DNA from: JAOUEA01 sp040511595
GTDB lineage: Bacteria > Actinomycetota > UBA4738 > HRBIN12
Reading direction: 5' to 3'
Assembly: GCA_040511595.1 (NCBI GenBank)
Contig: JBEVGU010000202.1
Coordinates: 1-5,207 of the forward strand
Length of the DNA stretch: 5,207 bases
Below are positions 1 through 5,207 of this stretch, piece by piece. The notes under the pieces are model-generated. The model was given only the letters and a program-made list of their open reading frames with translations. It ran no database searches and was not told the origin of the DNA. Every line of letters begins with the position of its first letter. Within the stretch, counting starts at the first letter, position 1. A program made the position numbers and the translations under genes.

Positions 1-1109
1 TCCTGCAGCGAACGATGCCGAAGGTGCCGGCCGTGCTGATCGTCGTGGTCCTCGCGATCGTGGCGGTCGAGGCCTTCGATCTGATGGACCAGGGTGTGGC
101 GGTGGTCGGGTCACTGCCTCAGGGGTTCCCTCCGCTCACGATCCCCGACGTGTCGCTGACCGATATCGGGCAGCTCCTTCCGGGTGCGCTCGGCATCGCC
201 CTGGTGGCACTGGTGGACACGATCTCGACCGCGTCGGCCTTCGCCGAGCGCAGTGGCGACCGGATCCGCGGGAATCAGGAGATGGTCGGGATCGGTTCCG
301 CGAACGTCGCCGCGGGCCTGTTCCAAGGATTCCCGGTCTCGACCAGCGGCTCGCGCACAGCCGTCGCGGAGCAGGCGGGGGCCAAGACCCAGGTGGCCGG
401 CCTGGTCGGCGCGATTGCGATCACCCTGATCCTCCTGCTGGTACCCGGCCTCCTGCGAAATCTGCCGCAGCCGACGCTCGCCGCCGTGGTCATCGCGGCG
501 TCACTGTCCCTCGCCGATGTCGCCGGCGTCGTGCGCCTGTGGAAACAGCGTCGGGCCGAATGCGCCCTCGCGATCGCGGCGTTCCTGGGCGTCGCCTTGC
601 TGGGGGTCCTGCCGGGCATCGCCGTCGCGGTCGCGTTGTCGATCTTCAACGTGTTCCGCAGATCGTGGTGGCCCTACCAGGCGACCCTGGGACGGGTCGA
701 CGGTCTGCCGGGTCTGCACGACACGGTCGGCCACCCCGAGGCGGCGCTCATGCCGGGACTCGTCGTCTTCCGCTTCGATGCTCCGCTGATCTTCGCGAAC
801 GCGCGGACGTTCCGCGAGCGGATCACGGCCTTCGCCGACGAGACGCCCGAACTGCGGTGGATCCTCATCGCCGCCGAACCGATCACCGACGTCGACACGA
901 CCGCGGCGGACATGTTGGAAGACCTCGACCAGACGCTGAACGCACGCGGCATCTCGCTCGTCTTCGCGGAGATGAAGGACCCGGTCAGGGAGAAGATCGA
1001 GCGGTACGGATTGACGCGGACGATCGACCCCGAACATTTCTACCCGACGGTGGGTTCCGCGGTCGACGCCTACCAGGCCGAGAGAGGCGCGCGATGGGAC
1101 CGCCCCTGA
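1..1109 (+). CDS. SulP-family anion transporter with C-terminal STAS domain (5' end outside window)
   Basis: Integral membrane SulP/SLC26-type permease that moves an inorganic anion such as sulfate or bicarbonate across the inner membrane; the substrate cannot be told from this part. The frame is open to the window edge, so the ATG at 15 is probably internal: SulP-STAS proteins usually have about 500-600 residues and only 364 are seen after it. Counting from that ATG, there are hydrophobic helices at about 5-20, 55-72, 128-147, 153-168 and 182-213. The conserved SulP stretch ANVAAGLFQGFPVSTSGSR lies at 96-114. A cytoplasmic STAS domain fills about 247-355, with the FRFDAPLIFANA strand (252-263) and a DVDTTAADML segment (292-301) at the usual STAS regulatory loop. 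The stop is TGA at 1107-1109. No convincing terminator hairpin follows. The family call is secure; the substrate is not. Confidence 0.93.
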   Translation, partial: LQRTMPKVPAVLIVVVLAIVAVEAFDLMDQGVAVVGSLPQGFPPLTIPDVSLTDIGQLLPGALGIALVALVDTISTASAFAERSGDRIRGNQEMVGIGSANVAAGLFQGFPVSTSGSRTAVAEQAGAKTQVAGLVGAIAITLILLLVPGLLRNLPQPTLAAVVIAASLSLADVAGVVRLWKQRRAECALAIAAFLGVALLGVLPGIAVAVALSIFNVFRRSWWPYQATLGRVDGLPGLHDTVGHPEAALMPGLVVFRFDAPLIFANARTFRERITAFADETPELRWILIAAEPITDVDTTAADMLEDLDQTLNARGISLVFAEMKDPVREKIERYGLTRTIDPEHFYPTVGSAVDAYQAERGARWDRP

Positions 1110-1368
1110 CCTGAGACCGCATTCGCTGAGAAGCTGAAGTCCGTTTGTTGCTGGGAGCCGTAGTAGCGCGCATGAAACGTACTCGTCGTCGGCGAGGACC
1201 CGTAGAGCCTTCGAGACGTCCTCTTCGTCCGGCATGCGCACCACATCGGACATCGACCCTCTCCGGCGTAGCCCAGATAGATCTCCTGCCCTCGGAGTCG
1301 TCCACGACCGAGTCGACCACTTTGTCCGTCGTACATCGCCGACACACATACACCTCATAGTCCTCCAT
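1070..1368 (-). pseudogene. Decayed small gene(s) of unknown function, coding signal split over three frames
   Basis: Protein-like, G/C-ending codons on the minus strand jump between frames. One frame starts at the ATG at 1368 (MEDYEVYVCRRC, then VVDSVVDDSEG) and loses coding character near 1290. A second frame then reads QEIYLGYAGEGRCPMW at about 1288-1241; a single lost base near 1290-1293 would join the two. A third frame starts with ATG at 1253 (MSDVVRMPDEEDVSKALRVL), with a good ribosome binding site GGAG at 1264-1261 and 7-nt spacing. It appears to return to the second frame near 1180 (FHARYYGSQQQTDFSFSANA), which stops at 1070, about 40 nt inside the SulP gene on the opposite strand. 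CRRC followed by GRCPMWC recalls a zinc ribbon, with one residue too many in the second knuckle. The family is not recognised. One small intact gene starting at 1253 and running on antisense to SulP is possible but less likely. Confidence 0.4.
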
Positions 1369-1376
1369 GAATCCGT

Positions 1377-1583
1377 TTGCCCGTGGGGGAACAGCTCAGG
1401 CCACTCCGTGTAGGGGGCGTTGAGACATTGGTAGATGACAGATGCACCCTTCGATGCTTCGGCGGCCGCTTCAGAATCGGTGGCGTGGGCAGCCCACCAG
1501 TCGACCCCTTCAGGCAAGGCCTTCGGGTGGTGCAGTGACACGGCCCGTACGTCATTCCCCGATCTGATCAGAACAGGGTCGGC
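1377..1583 (-). pseudogene. Remnant of an NAD(P)-dependent epimerase/dehydratase (extended SDR family)
   Basis: About 69 codons read like the region just after the Rossmann glycine motif of NAD-dependent epimerase/dehydratase proteins. The order is a VLIRSGNDVRAVSL strand, then ALPEGVDWWAAHATDSEAA, then KGASVIYQCLNAPYTEWPEL. The last block corresponds to the family's strand that ends in an N-x-PYxxWPELFP motif. The glycine-rich nucleotide-binding loop that should come first is missing: that DNA instead encodes the end of the neighbouring 1568-2320 gene, which overlaps the fragment by about 16 nt. After the FP at about 1386 the similarity stops at once, so the catalytic YxxxK and the C-terminal substrate domain are absent. 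Family members have roughly 300-330 residues, so this is about one fifth of a gene and cannot be a working enzyme. The family call rests on motif memory and needs a search; the truncation is plain from the sequence. Confidence 0.6.
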
Positions 1584-2320
1584 GTCAGATGTGGATCCGA
1601 GAGGTGGAGCCACTCCACGTAGGACTTCGAGTCCGCTAGGTTCAGCTCCAGTTCGCCGGGCAGGGGATCGCTGAACACCATGGCCGCCGTGGTCTCGATC
1701 GCCTCCCTCATCGCCTCGGGATGGCCCGCAACCTCGAAGCCGAGCGTCCACCAAGGCTCACCGCTCTTCACCACCTCGGTGAGCTCCACCGCGCACGTCG
1801 TCAGGTGCTCGCCAGACGAAACCCCGCGAGTAACGTGTACGCCGTCCGCGAACGAGAACCGGCCGATGCGCCTGATCTTCCCCACGCGCACCCAATCCGC
1901 CGACTCGACATCCATCTCGAGAACCGGATGGATCGGGAAGGACCATTTCTTCCACGACTGAAGGTGACCTCGCGCCCGTCCCGGGACATCGAGGACGCCG
2001 TGGCTTCCGCTGGCGACCTTCGTGTCCAGCTGCGCTCCGCCGCGGATCTTCACGGAGATGCCCTGGATCTGTTGGCCGACGAGATAGGCGTCCTCACGCG
2101 ACTCGACCTGCTCCAAGAAGGGGGTGAACCAGTCGATCATCGAGGTCGCCAACGCGCCTGGACAGACCCAGCGCACCTCCAACGTAGGGCCTTCCTCTGA
2201 GACCGTACTTCCGATGCCCCCGGGATACTGCCTCAGGTTCGACATCGTCTCTTCGGGGGGCTGGCCAGTGGTCTCCGTGATCACGGGAGGAAGATCGTTC
2301 GCGCGCCAGAGGTCGGTCAC
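1568..2320 (-). CDS. Uncharacterised protein, possibly CYTH/triphosphate tunnel-like fold
   Basis: Intact 250-residue soluble protein with no signal peptide or membrane segment. I do not recognise a named family. The order of motifs resembles CYTH/triphosphate tunnel proteins, which are beta barrels lined with Glu, Lys and Arg: LEVRW (47-51), REDAYL (75-80), SVKIRGG (89-95), LDTK (98-101), WVRVGKIRR (143-151), CAVELTEV (176-183), GFEVAGH (194-200) and a closing SKSYVEWL (231-238). The classic N-terminal ExExK is not present as such (EVRW instead), so if the fold is right the chemistry may be altered; substrate and activity are unknown. The chosen start is GTG at 2320 with GGAG at 2328-2325, a short 4-nt spacing. 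An ATG at 2245, 75 nt downstream (codon 26), has a weaker site but begins just before the conserved part and is a real alternative. The stop overlaps the epimerase remnant. Confidence 0.75.
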   Translation of the reverse strand: MTDLWRANDLPPVITETTGQPPEETMSNLRQYPGGIGSTVSEEGPTLEVRWVCPGALATSMIDWFTPFLEQVESREDAYLVGQQIQGISVKIRGGAQLDTKVASGSHGVLDVPGRARGHLQSWKKWSFPIHPVLEMDVESADWVRVGKIRRIGRFSFADGVHVTRGVSSGEHLTTCAVELTEVVKSGEPWWTLGFEVAGHPEAMREAIETTAAMVFSDPLPGELELNLADSKSYVEWLHLSDPHLTPTLF

Positions 2321-2660
2321 GTATCTCCGTATCTTGGGCTATGCAACCAATCGTCCATTGGGGGCTATGTTGCCGGGCGTTGCGCCGCACGTCAATGGCT
2401 GCGGTCGCTCCGACCCAGGCCAAGGAGGACCCAGCACCCCGGACGAAGGACGTGTCCGCCCTGCCTCGACCAGCGCGGCCTCCTTTCCGGCAGCGTGGCT
2501 CCGCGTCGACAGGCATCAGTTTCGATGGATCGTCGGTAGCCAGGTTCACGAGCATGTTCGTACCACTTAGCTCGCCTGTACCTGCGACACTCAGGACGTC
2601 AGGCAACCGAATACGACGCCCGTGACGGGGATGCAATGGGTCGGACCTGTGCCAGAAGAC
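2321..2660. other. Region without a confident gene
   Basis: No open frame here has both coding-like codon use and a credible start. A short minus-strand stretch at about 2465-2585 (GELSGTNMLVNLATDDPSKL) looks protein-like but has no ribosome binding site at its ATG (2555), and its codons are only moderately G/C-ending. It may be another decayed fragment. A small inverted repeat CCAAT-n5-ATTGG lies at 2347-2361, about 27 nt upstream of the GTG start of the 1568-2320 gene. It could belong to that gene's control region, but five-base arms are weak evidence. No tRNA-like fold or insertion sequence ends were seen. Confidence 0.4.
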
Positions 2661-2661
2661 C

Positions 2662-2688
2662 TCCCGCCCTGCGTCACAGAGGGCGGGA
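2662..2688 (+). other. Perfect 9-bp GC-rich hairpin
   Basis: The arms TCCCGCCCT (2662-2670) and AGGGCGGGA (2680-2688) are perfect reverse complements around a 9-nt loop. No T-run follows on either strand, so a standard intrinsic terminator is not supported. The 3' arm runs into the ATG at 2688, the likely start of the small membrane protein, so in RNA it would hide that start and its purine-rich upstream bases. It could be a regulatory structure, or just part of a longer reading frame from 2622. Confidence 0.4.
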
Positions 2689-2940
2689 TGTTGAGTCCGC
2701 AGGTGCTGCTCGTTGGGATCCTCGCCATCCTCGGCGTCTCGATGATCGATGCGATCCGCTGCCTTCTGGTGCTGGCACGGGGTCGCTCGGGTATTGGAGT
2801 GGCAGAGCGGGACGGAGAGCAGGACAGACCGGTTGGCGGTTGGCGCGGGCTGCCTGGCTGGACTCGTCCTCGGTGGCCTGATCCTCGGGCTGTACGTCGT
2901 GCTCCAGCCCGGCAAGGCCGCGTCGGGCGGAACCGTCTAG
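2688..2940 (+). pseudogene. Small two-helix membrane protein broken by a 7-bp tandem duplication
   Basis: From the ATG at 2688 the frame encodes a hydrophobic helix (VLLVGILAILGVSMIDAIRC region) and a hydrophilic linker ending VAERDGEQDRPVG. It then leaves the coding frame. The next frame carries a clear second helix (AGCLAGLVLGGLILGLYVVL) with very high G/C third positions and ends at TAG 2938-2940. At the junction GGTTGGC occurs twice in tandem (2831-2837 and 2838-2844). Removing one copy joins the frames exactly at DRPVG-AGCLAG and gives a protein of 81 residues. The start is uncertain: in-frame GTG 2622 and ATG 2631 lie upstream, and GTG 2799 would give only a 44-residue single-helix form. 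None has a strong ribosome binding site. The family is not recognised. If the duplication is a sequencing or assembly error, the gene is intact. Confidence 0.5.
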
Positions 2941-2990
2941 GTCCTGAGACCGAAGACAGTCCTCGACCCTGCTTGCGCATGCTCGTTGGC

Positions 2991-2996
2991 TACGAT
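2991..2996 (+). promoter_or_regulatory. Candidate -10 element (TACGAT) for the lapA-like gene
   Basis: TACGAT fits the actinobacterial TAnnnT -10 pattern and lies 52 nt upstream of the GTG start at 3049. Transcription would begin near 3003, just before the inverted repeat at 3006-3024. No good -35 hexamer is visible at the right distance, so this is a weak call. Confidence 0.25.
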
Positions 2997-3005
2997 GGCG
3001 GAGGG

Positions 3006-3024
3006 GCGCGACGACACGTCGCGC
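3006..3024 (+). promoter_or_regulatory. Perfect 8-bp inverted repeat in the leader of the lapA-like gene
   Basis: GCGCGACG (3006-3013) and CGTCGCGC (3017-3024) are perfect reverse complements separated by ACA. The element sits between the candidate -10 and the ribosome binding site, so it could be a DNA operator or a stable stem-loop at the 5' end of the mRNA. No T-run follows, so it is not a terminator. Confidence 0.4.
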
Positions 3025-3048
3025 GCGGTCGGCACGAAGGGAGGAGCC

Positions 3049-3330
3049 GTGGTCCTGAAGGGTCCCGACAAGAGCACGACCCCGAAGGCGGAAGGACGCC
3101 GACTCGGCGGTGGAGCGATCGCCTCGCTCACCGGAGTGGGGCTCCTGATCATCTTCATGATCCAGAACACCGAGAGCGTGCAGCTCGACTTCCTCGTCTG
3201 GAGCTTCACCTGGCCACTTTGGCTCCTCACCATGGCCTCTGCGGTTCTCGGGGCGTTGGTGTGGTTCGGACTGGGCGTAATGCGCCGTCACCGTCGCCGC
3301 AAGGAACGCCGCCAGGACCGTAGGGACTGA
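3049..3330 (+). CDS. LapA/DUF1049-family inner membrane protein
   Basis: Small membrane protein of 93 residues, the usual size for the LapA (DUF1049) family. In enterobacteria the family member takes part in lipopolysaccharide assembly and its regulation; in Gram-positive actinobacteria the role is unknown, so the symbol is not transferred. After a short polar N-terminus there are two membrane helices: about 27-38, ending in the family signature FMIQNTESVQLDFLVWSF, and about 55-76 (PLWLLTMASAVLGALVWFGLG). A highly basic tail follows (MRRHRRRKERRQDRR), which should stay in the cytoplasm. The start is GTG 3049 because it has a strong Shine-Dalgarno GGAGGA (3040-3045) close upstream. The in-frame ATG at 2995 and TTG at 2986 lack one, and would translate through the leader hairpin. 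It converges with the P450 gene, with only 23 nt between stops and no clear terminator. Confidence 0.85.
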   Translation: MVLKGPDKSTTPKAEGRRLGGGAIASLTGVGLLIIFMIQNTESVQLDFLVWSFTWPLWLLTMASAVLGALVWFGLGVMRRHRRRKERRQDRRD

Positions 3331-3353
3331 ATCGTCCGAGGCCCCAGCCGTCG

Positions 3354-4613
3354 CTATCCCTTCTGACCTGCGAGCTCGACGCGGACGGGCATGTGCTTGA
3401 TGCCGTTGATGAAGTTCGAGCGGAGCCGCTCGATCGGGCCGGTGATCTCCAGGCTCGACAGGCGCGGGACGAGCTCCTCGAACATCACCCGGACCTCGAG
3501 CCGCGCCAGATGCGCGCCCAGGCACACATGGGGCCCTCCGCTGCCGAACGCCATGTGGGGGTTCGGATCACGGCCGACGTCGAAGCGTTCGGCGTCGGGG
3601 AAGACCTCATCGTCGTAGTTGCCCGATACGAACCAGACAACGACCTTGTCGCCCTCGCGGATCGACGTGCCTCGGAGCTCGAGGTCGCGCGCCGCCGTCC
3701 GACGGAAATGCATCGTCGGCGAGCCATACCGGAGGATCTCCTCGGCGGCCAGCGACATGAGCCCGGAGTCCTCCCTGAGCCGCCGCCACTGATCCGGATG
3801 ATCCACCAGAGCCCGCACGCCGTGGGTGATCGCGTGGCGCGTCGTCTCGTTCCCGGCGACGATCAGCAAGCAGAAGAAGTTGTCGAACTCACGCGTGGAC
3901 AGCCGCTCTCCGTCGACCTCGGCCTGGACGAGCTTGGTGACGAGGTCGTCTCTGGGCTCCGCCCGTCGTTCGTCGGCGAGTCGGTGGCCGTAGGCCATGA
4001 GTTCGACCGCCGCCGGGCTGCGGAAGGGCAGGAGGCGGTATTCGCTGGTGTCCTCCTTGTCGATCACGGCGCGCGAGTACTCGGGATCGGCCTGGGCGAT
4101 CATGGCGTCGCCGAGCTCGACGCACATCGGGAGATCCTGGTCGGGGACGCCCATGATCCGAGCGAGGACACGGATCGGGAGCTCCCGCGAGATCTCTTCG
4201 ACGAAGTCGAACTCGCCCTTGGGCAGACCCCGGTCGAGCACGAGGCGAGCCTGCTCCCGGACGAACCCCTCGTACTGGGCCACCGCGCCTCGAGTGAAGA
4301 GTTTCGTGACCAGCCGCCTGAGTCGTGAATGATCGGGCGGATCCATGTCGATCATCGACGCCCGCGCCTCGACCTCCTCCTCGGTCTGCTCCTCGAGCGT
4401 CACCCCGTGCGCCGACGAGAACGTCCTCGGGTCGCGCAGGATGTCCTCGATGTCGTGGAACCGCGTGATCGCCCAAAACCCGCGGCTGGGGGTCGACTCG
4501 GGCTGCCAATGGACCGGGTCGCGTTCGCGGAGCTCCCGGAAGGCCCATAGCGGGACCTCGTCGACGAAGGCGTCGTGGCTCGACAGGTCGATCTCGTCCA
4601 GTCGAACGCTCAT
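3354..4613 (-). CDS. Cytochrome P450, bacterial soluble class, CYP125/CYP142-like
   Basis: Heme-thiolate monooxygenase of 419 residues, full length for a soluble actinobacterial P450. It would use electrons from a ferredoxin and ferredoxin reductase; neither is encoded next to it here. Visible motifs are the C-helix DPPDHSRLRR (91-100, heme-propionate contacts), the I-helix oxygen-activation motif AGNETTR (253-259), ExxR as EEILR (291-295), the PERF-type DAERF (340-344), and the heme loop FGSGGPHVCLG (356-366) with ligand Cys364. The Phe-to-Cys distance is one residue longer than the textbook FxxGxxxCxG, and as I recall CYP125-type enzymes share this. SPTMHFRRTA (298-307) and SNFINGIKHMPVRV (399-412) also recall the CYP125/124/142 group, which acts on sterol and branched-lipid side chains, but the substrate here is not known. 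Start ATG 4613 has a strong GAGGAG ribosome binding site about 6 nt upstream. It lies 73 nt downstream of the glutamine synthetase-like gene on the same strand. Confidence 0.95.
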   Translation of the reverse strand: MSVRLDEIDLSSHDAFVDEVPLWAFRELRERDPVHWQPESTPSRGFWAITRFHDIEDILRDPRTFSSAHGVTLEEQTEEEVEARASMIDMDPPDHSRLRRLVTKLFTRGAVAQYEGFVREQARLVLDRGLPKGEFDFVEEISRELPIRVLARIMGVPDQDLPMCVELGDAMIAQADPEYSRAVIDKEDTSEYRLLPFRSPAAVELMAYGHRLADERRAEPRDDLVTKLVQAEVDGERLSTREFDNFFCLLIVAGNETTRHAITHGVRALVDHPDQWRRLREDSGLMSLAAEEILRYGSPTMHFRRTAARDLELRGTSIREGDKVVVWFVSGNYDDEVFPDAERFDVGRDPNPHMAFGSGGPHVCLGAHLARLEVRVMFEELVPRLSSLEITGPIERLRSNFINGIKHMPVRVELAGQKG

Positions 4614-4641
4614 CGAAGCCTCCTCGGGTCTGACGCCGGAT

Positions 4642-4671
4642 AGTTTGGCACCGAACGACCGAACGGGACAA
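4642..4671 (-). promoter_or_regulatory. Candidate promoter of the P450 gene with an 8-bp tandem repeat
   Basis: On the minus strand TTGTCC (4671-4666) could be a -35 element and CAAACT (4647-4642) a poor -10, 18 nt apart. Between them lies a perfect tandem repeat of CGTTCGGT (4665-4658 and 4657-4650). A repeat between the promoter boxes is where a regulator would bind to block or aid transcription. The start site would fall near 4635, leaving a short leader with the GAGGAG ribosome binding site. The repeat is seen directly; the promoter is inferred, and the -10 match is weak. Confidence 0.28.
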
Positions 4672-4686
4672 GGCCCGCCCGCCCGG

Positions 4687-5207
4687 TCAGAAGAACGGCA
4701 GGTAGTAGTCGAGCTCCCACGGGGTGACCTCGGTCGTCGTCGCGTCGCCGACGGTCTTGGCGTAGCGCTCCCACTCGGCTCGCTTGAGCTTCGTGAAGGT
4801 CTCGACGAGCCACGGCCCCAGCGCCGCGCTGAGCTCGTCGTCGGCCTCGAACGCCGCGAGCGCCGCCTCGAGCGTGGGGGGCACGCGCCGTTCGGTGTTC
4901 GGTGGCTCGCCCGGCGTCTGGGGCTCGGGGGGGGACATCTGGTGCTCCACCCCGAACCGAGCGGCGTGCAGCACCGCCGCGGCGACCAGGTACGGGTTCG
5001 CGGCGCCGTCGGCCATCCGGTGTTCGATCCGTGTGCCCTCGCCTCGGGCGGGGGGGATGCGGATGCAGACCGTTCGGTCGTCGTAGCCCCAGTTGGCCCA
5101 GTACCCGTTCAGCATGTCGGGCTGCAGGCGCTTGTACGCGTTCGCGTGCGGCGCGGCGATCGCCGAGATCCCCTCGTGGTGGGCGAGCATGCCGGCCACG
5201 CACTCCT
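4687..5207 (-). CDS. Glutamine synthetase-family ligase, PuuA-like (5' end outside window)
   Basis: C-terminal part, about 172 codons, of a glutamine synthetase-fold ATP-dependent ligase; full members have about 440-460 residues. The frame is open to the window edge, and the GTG at 5199 lies inside the conserved AGMLAHH helix, so it is not the start. Counted from that codon, active-site blocks of the catalytic barrel are present: NAYKRL (20-25), WGYDDRTVCIRIPP (37-50) and TRIEHRMADGAANPYL (56-71), which supply the ATP/glutamate-binding arginines and the glutamate. The Tyr-containing NLYDLP adenylylation site of housekeeping GlnA is absent; the matching place reads ERRVPPTLEAAL (103-114). This suggests an enzyme outside GlnE control, such as a gamma-glutamyl-polyamine or gamma-glutamyl-amine ligase, though a divergent glutamine synthetase is possible. 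The protein ends WELDYYLPFF. The P450 gene follows 73 nt downstream. Confidence 0.92.
   Translation of the reverse strand, partial: ECVAGMLAHHEGISAIAAPHANAYKRLQPDMLNGYWANWGYDDRTVCIRIPPARGEGTRIEHRMADGAANPYLVAAAVLHAARFGVEHQMSPPEPQTPGEPPNTERRVPPTLEAALAAFEADDELSAALGPWLVETFTKLKRAEWERYAKTVGDATTTEVTPWELDYYLPFF

Noticed and set aside
501..1754. Minus-strand open frame of 417 codons
   Set aside because: Most of it runs antisense to the clear SulP gene, is rich in Arg/Asp/Gly as expected of a shadow frame in high-GC DNA, and spans unrelated pieces. Only the epimerase-like part (about 1377-1583) and the MSDVV segment (from 1253) look coding.
2094..2915. Minus-strand open frame of 273 codons
   Set aside because: It overlaps the intact 1568-2320 gene and the plus-strand membrane protein, and has shadow composition over most of its length. 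Only a short inner stretch near 2465-2585 is worth a search.
2622..3323. Plus-strand open frame of 233 codons
   Set aside because: Its first third carries the helix-one segment of the small membrane protein. After the 7-bp duplication it reads through in a non-coding frame, Arg/Pro-rich and overlapping the well-supported LapA-like gene.
3331..3353. Possible bidirectional terminator between the lapA-like gene and the P450 gene
   Set aside because: The 23-nt gap has no stem of useful length and no T-run on either strand.
3393..4328. Plus-strand open frame of 311 codons antisense to the P450
   Set aside because: The P450 on the other strand has every family motif and a strong ribosome binding site. 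The antisense frame has shadow-type composition and no recognisable domain.
4672..4686. GC-rich run after the glutamine synthetase stop as a terminator
   Set aside because: The GGGCGGGCGGGC run has no good matching arm and no T-run, so an intrinsic terminator is not supported.
4610..5203. Second minus-strand frame of 197 codons over the glutamine synthetase region
   Set aside because: It is an Arg-rich shadow. The other frame carries the conserved glutamine synthetase blocks.

Overview
The window looks like chromosomal DNA of a high-GC actinobacterium. Codon third positions are strongly G/C, and the set of genes fits: a SulP transporter with a C-terminal STAS domain, a LapA/DUF1049 membrane protein, a CYP125/CYP142-like soluble cytochrome P450 and a PuuA-like glutamine synthetase homologue. 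No tRNA, rRNA, CRISPR array, transposase or phage gene was seen. Both ends cut through genes.

Layout. Positions 1-1109 (+) hold the C-terminal two thirds or so of a SulP-family anion transporter. Positions 1110-1567 hold no intact gene, but the minus strand carries decayed coding sequence. One piece is a short, clear fragment of an NAD(P)-dependent epimerase/dehydratase (about 1377-1583). Next to it are pieces in several frames (about 1070-1368) that read like a broken small gene or genes. Positions 1568-2320 (-) encode an intact 250-residue protein of unknown function whose motif order suggests a CYTH/triphosphate-tunnel-like fold. Positions 2321-2660 hold nothing firm. Positions 2688-2940 (+) encode a small two-helix membrane protein broken by a perfect 7-bp tandem duplication. 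Positions 3049-3330 (+) encode the LapA-like protein, preceded by a leader with a perfect hairpin. A P450 (3354-4613, -) converges on it tail to tail with a 23-nt gap. Upstream of the P450 on the same strand is the C-terminal part of the glutamine synthetase homologue (4687 to the window edge).

How the genes may work together. The only pair that suggests a shared pathway is the glutamine synthetase-like ligase followed by the P450, which are codirectional and 73 nt apart. A gamma-glutamylating ligase and a monooxygenase could both act in breakdown of amines or related substrates, but this is inference. A promoter-like element with an 8-bp tandem repeat lies between them, so the P450 may also be controlled separately. 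The middle of the window (1110-2985) looks like a zone of gene decay between conserved blocks. I do not see a complete new multi-gene system. The best leads are the CYTH-like unknown protein, the duplication-broken membrane protein, and the two regulatory-looking repeats.
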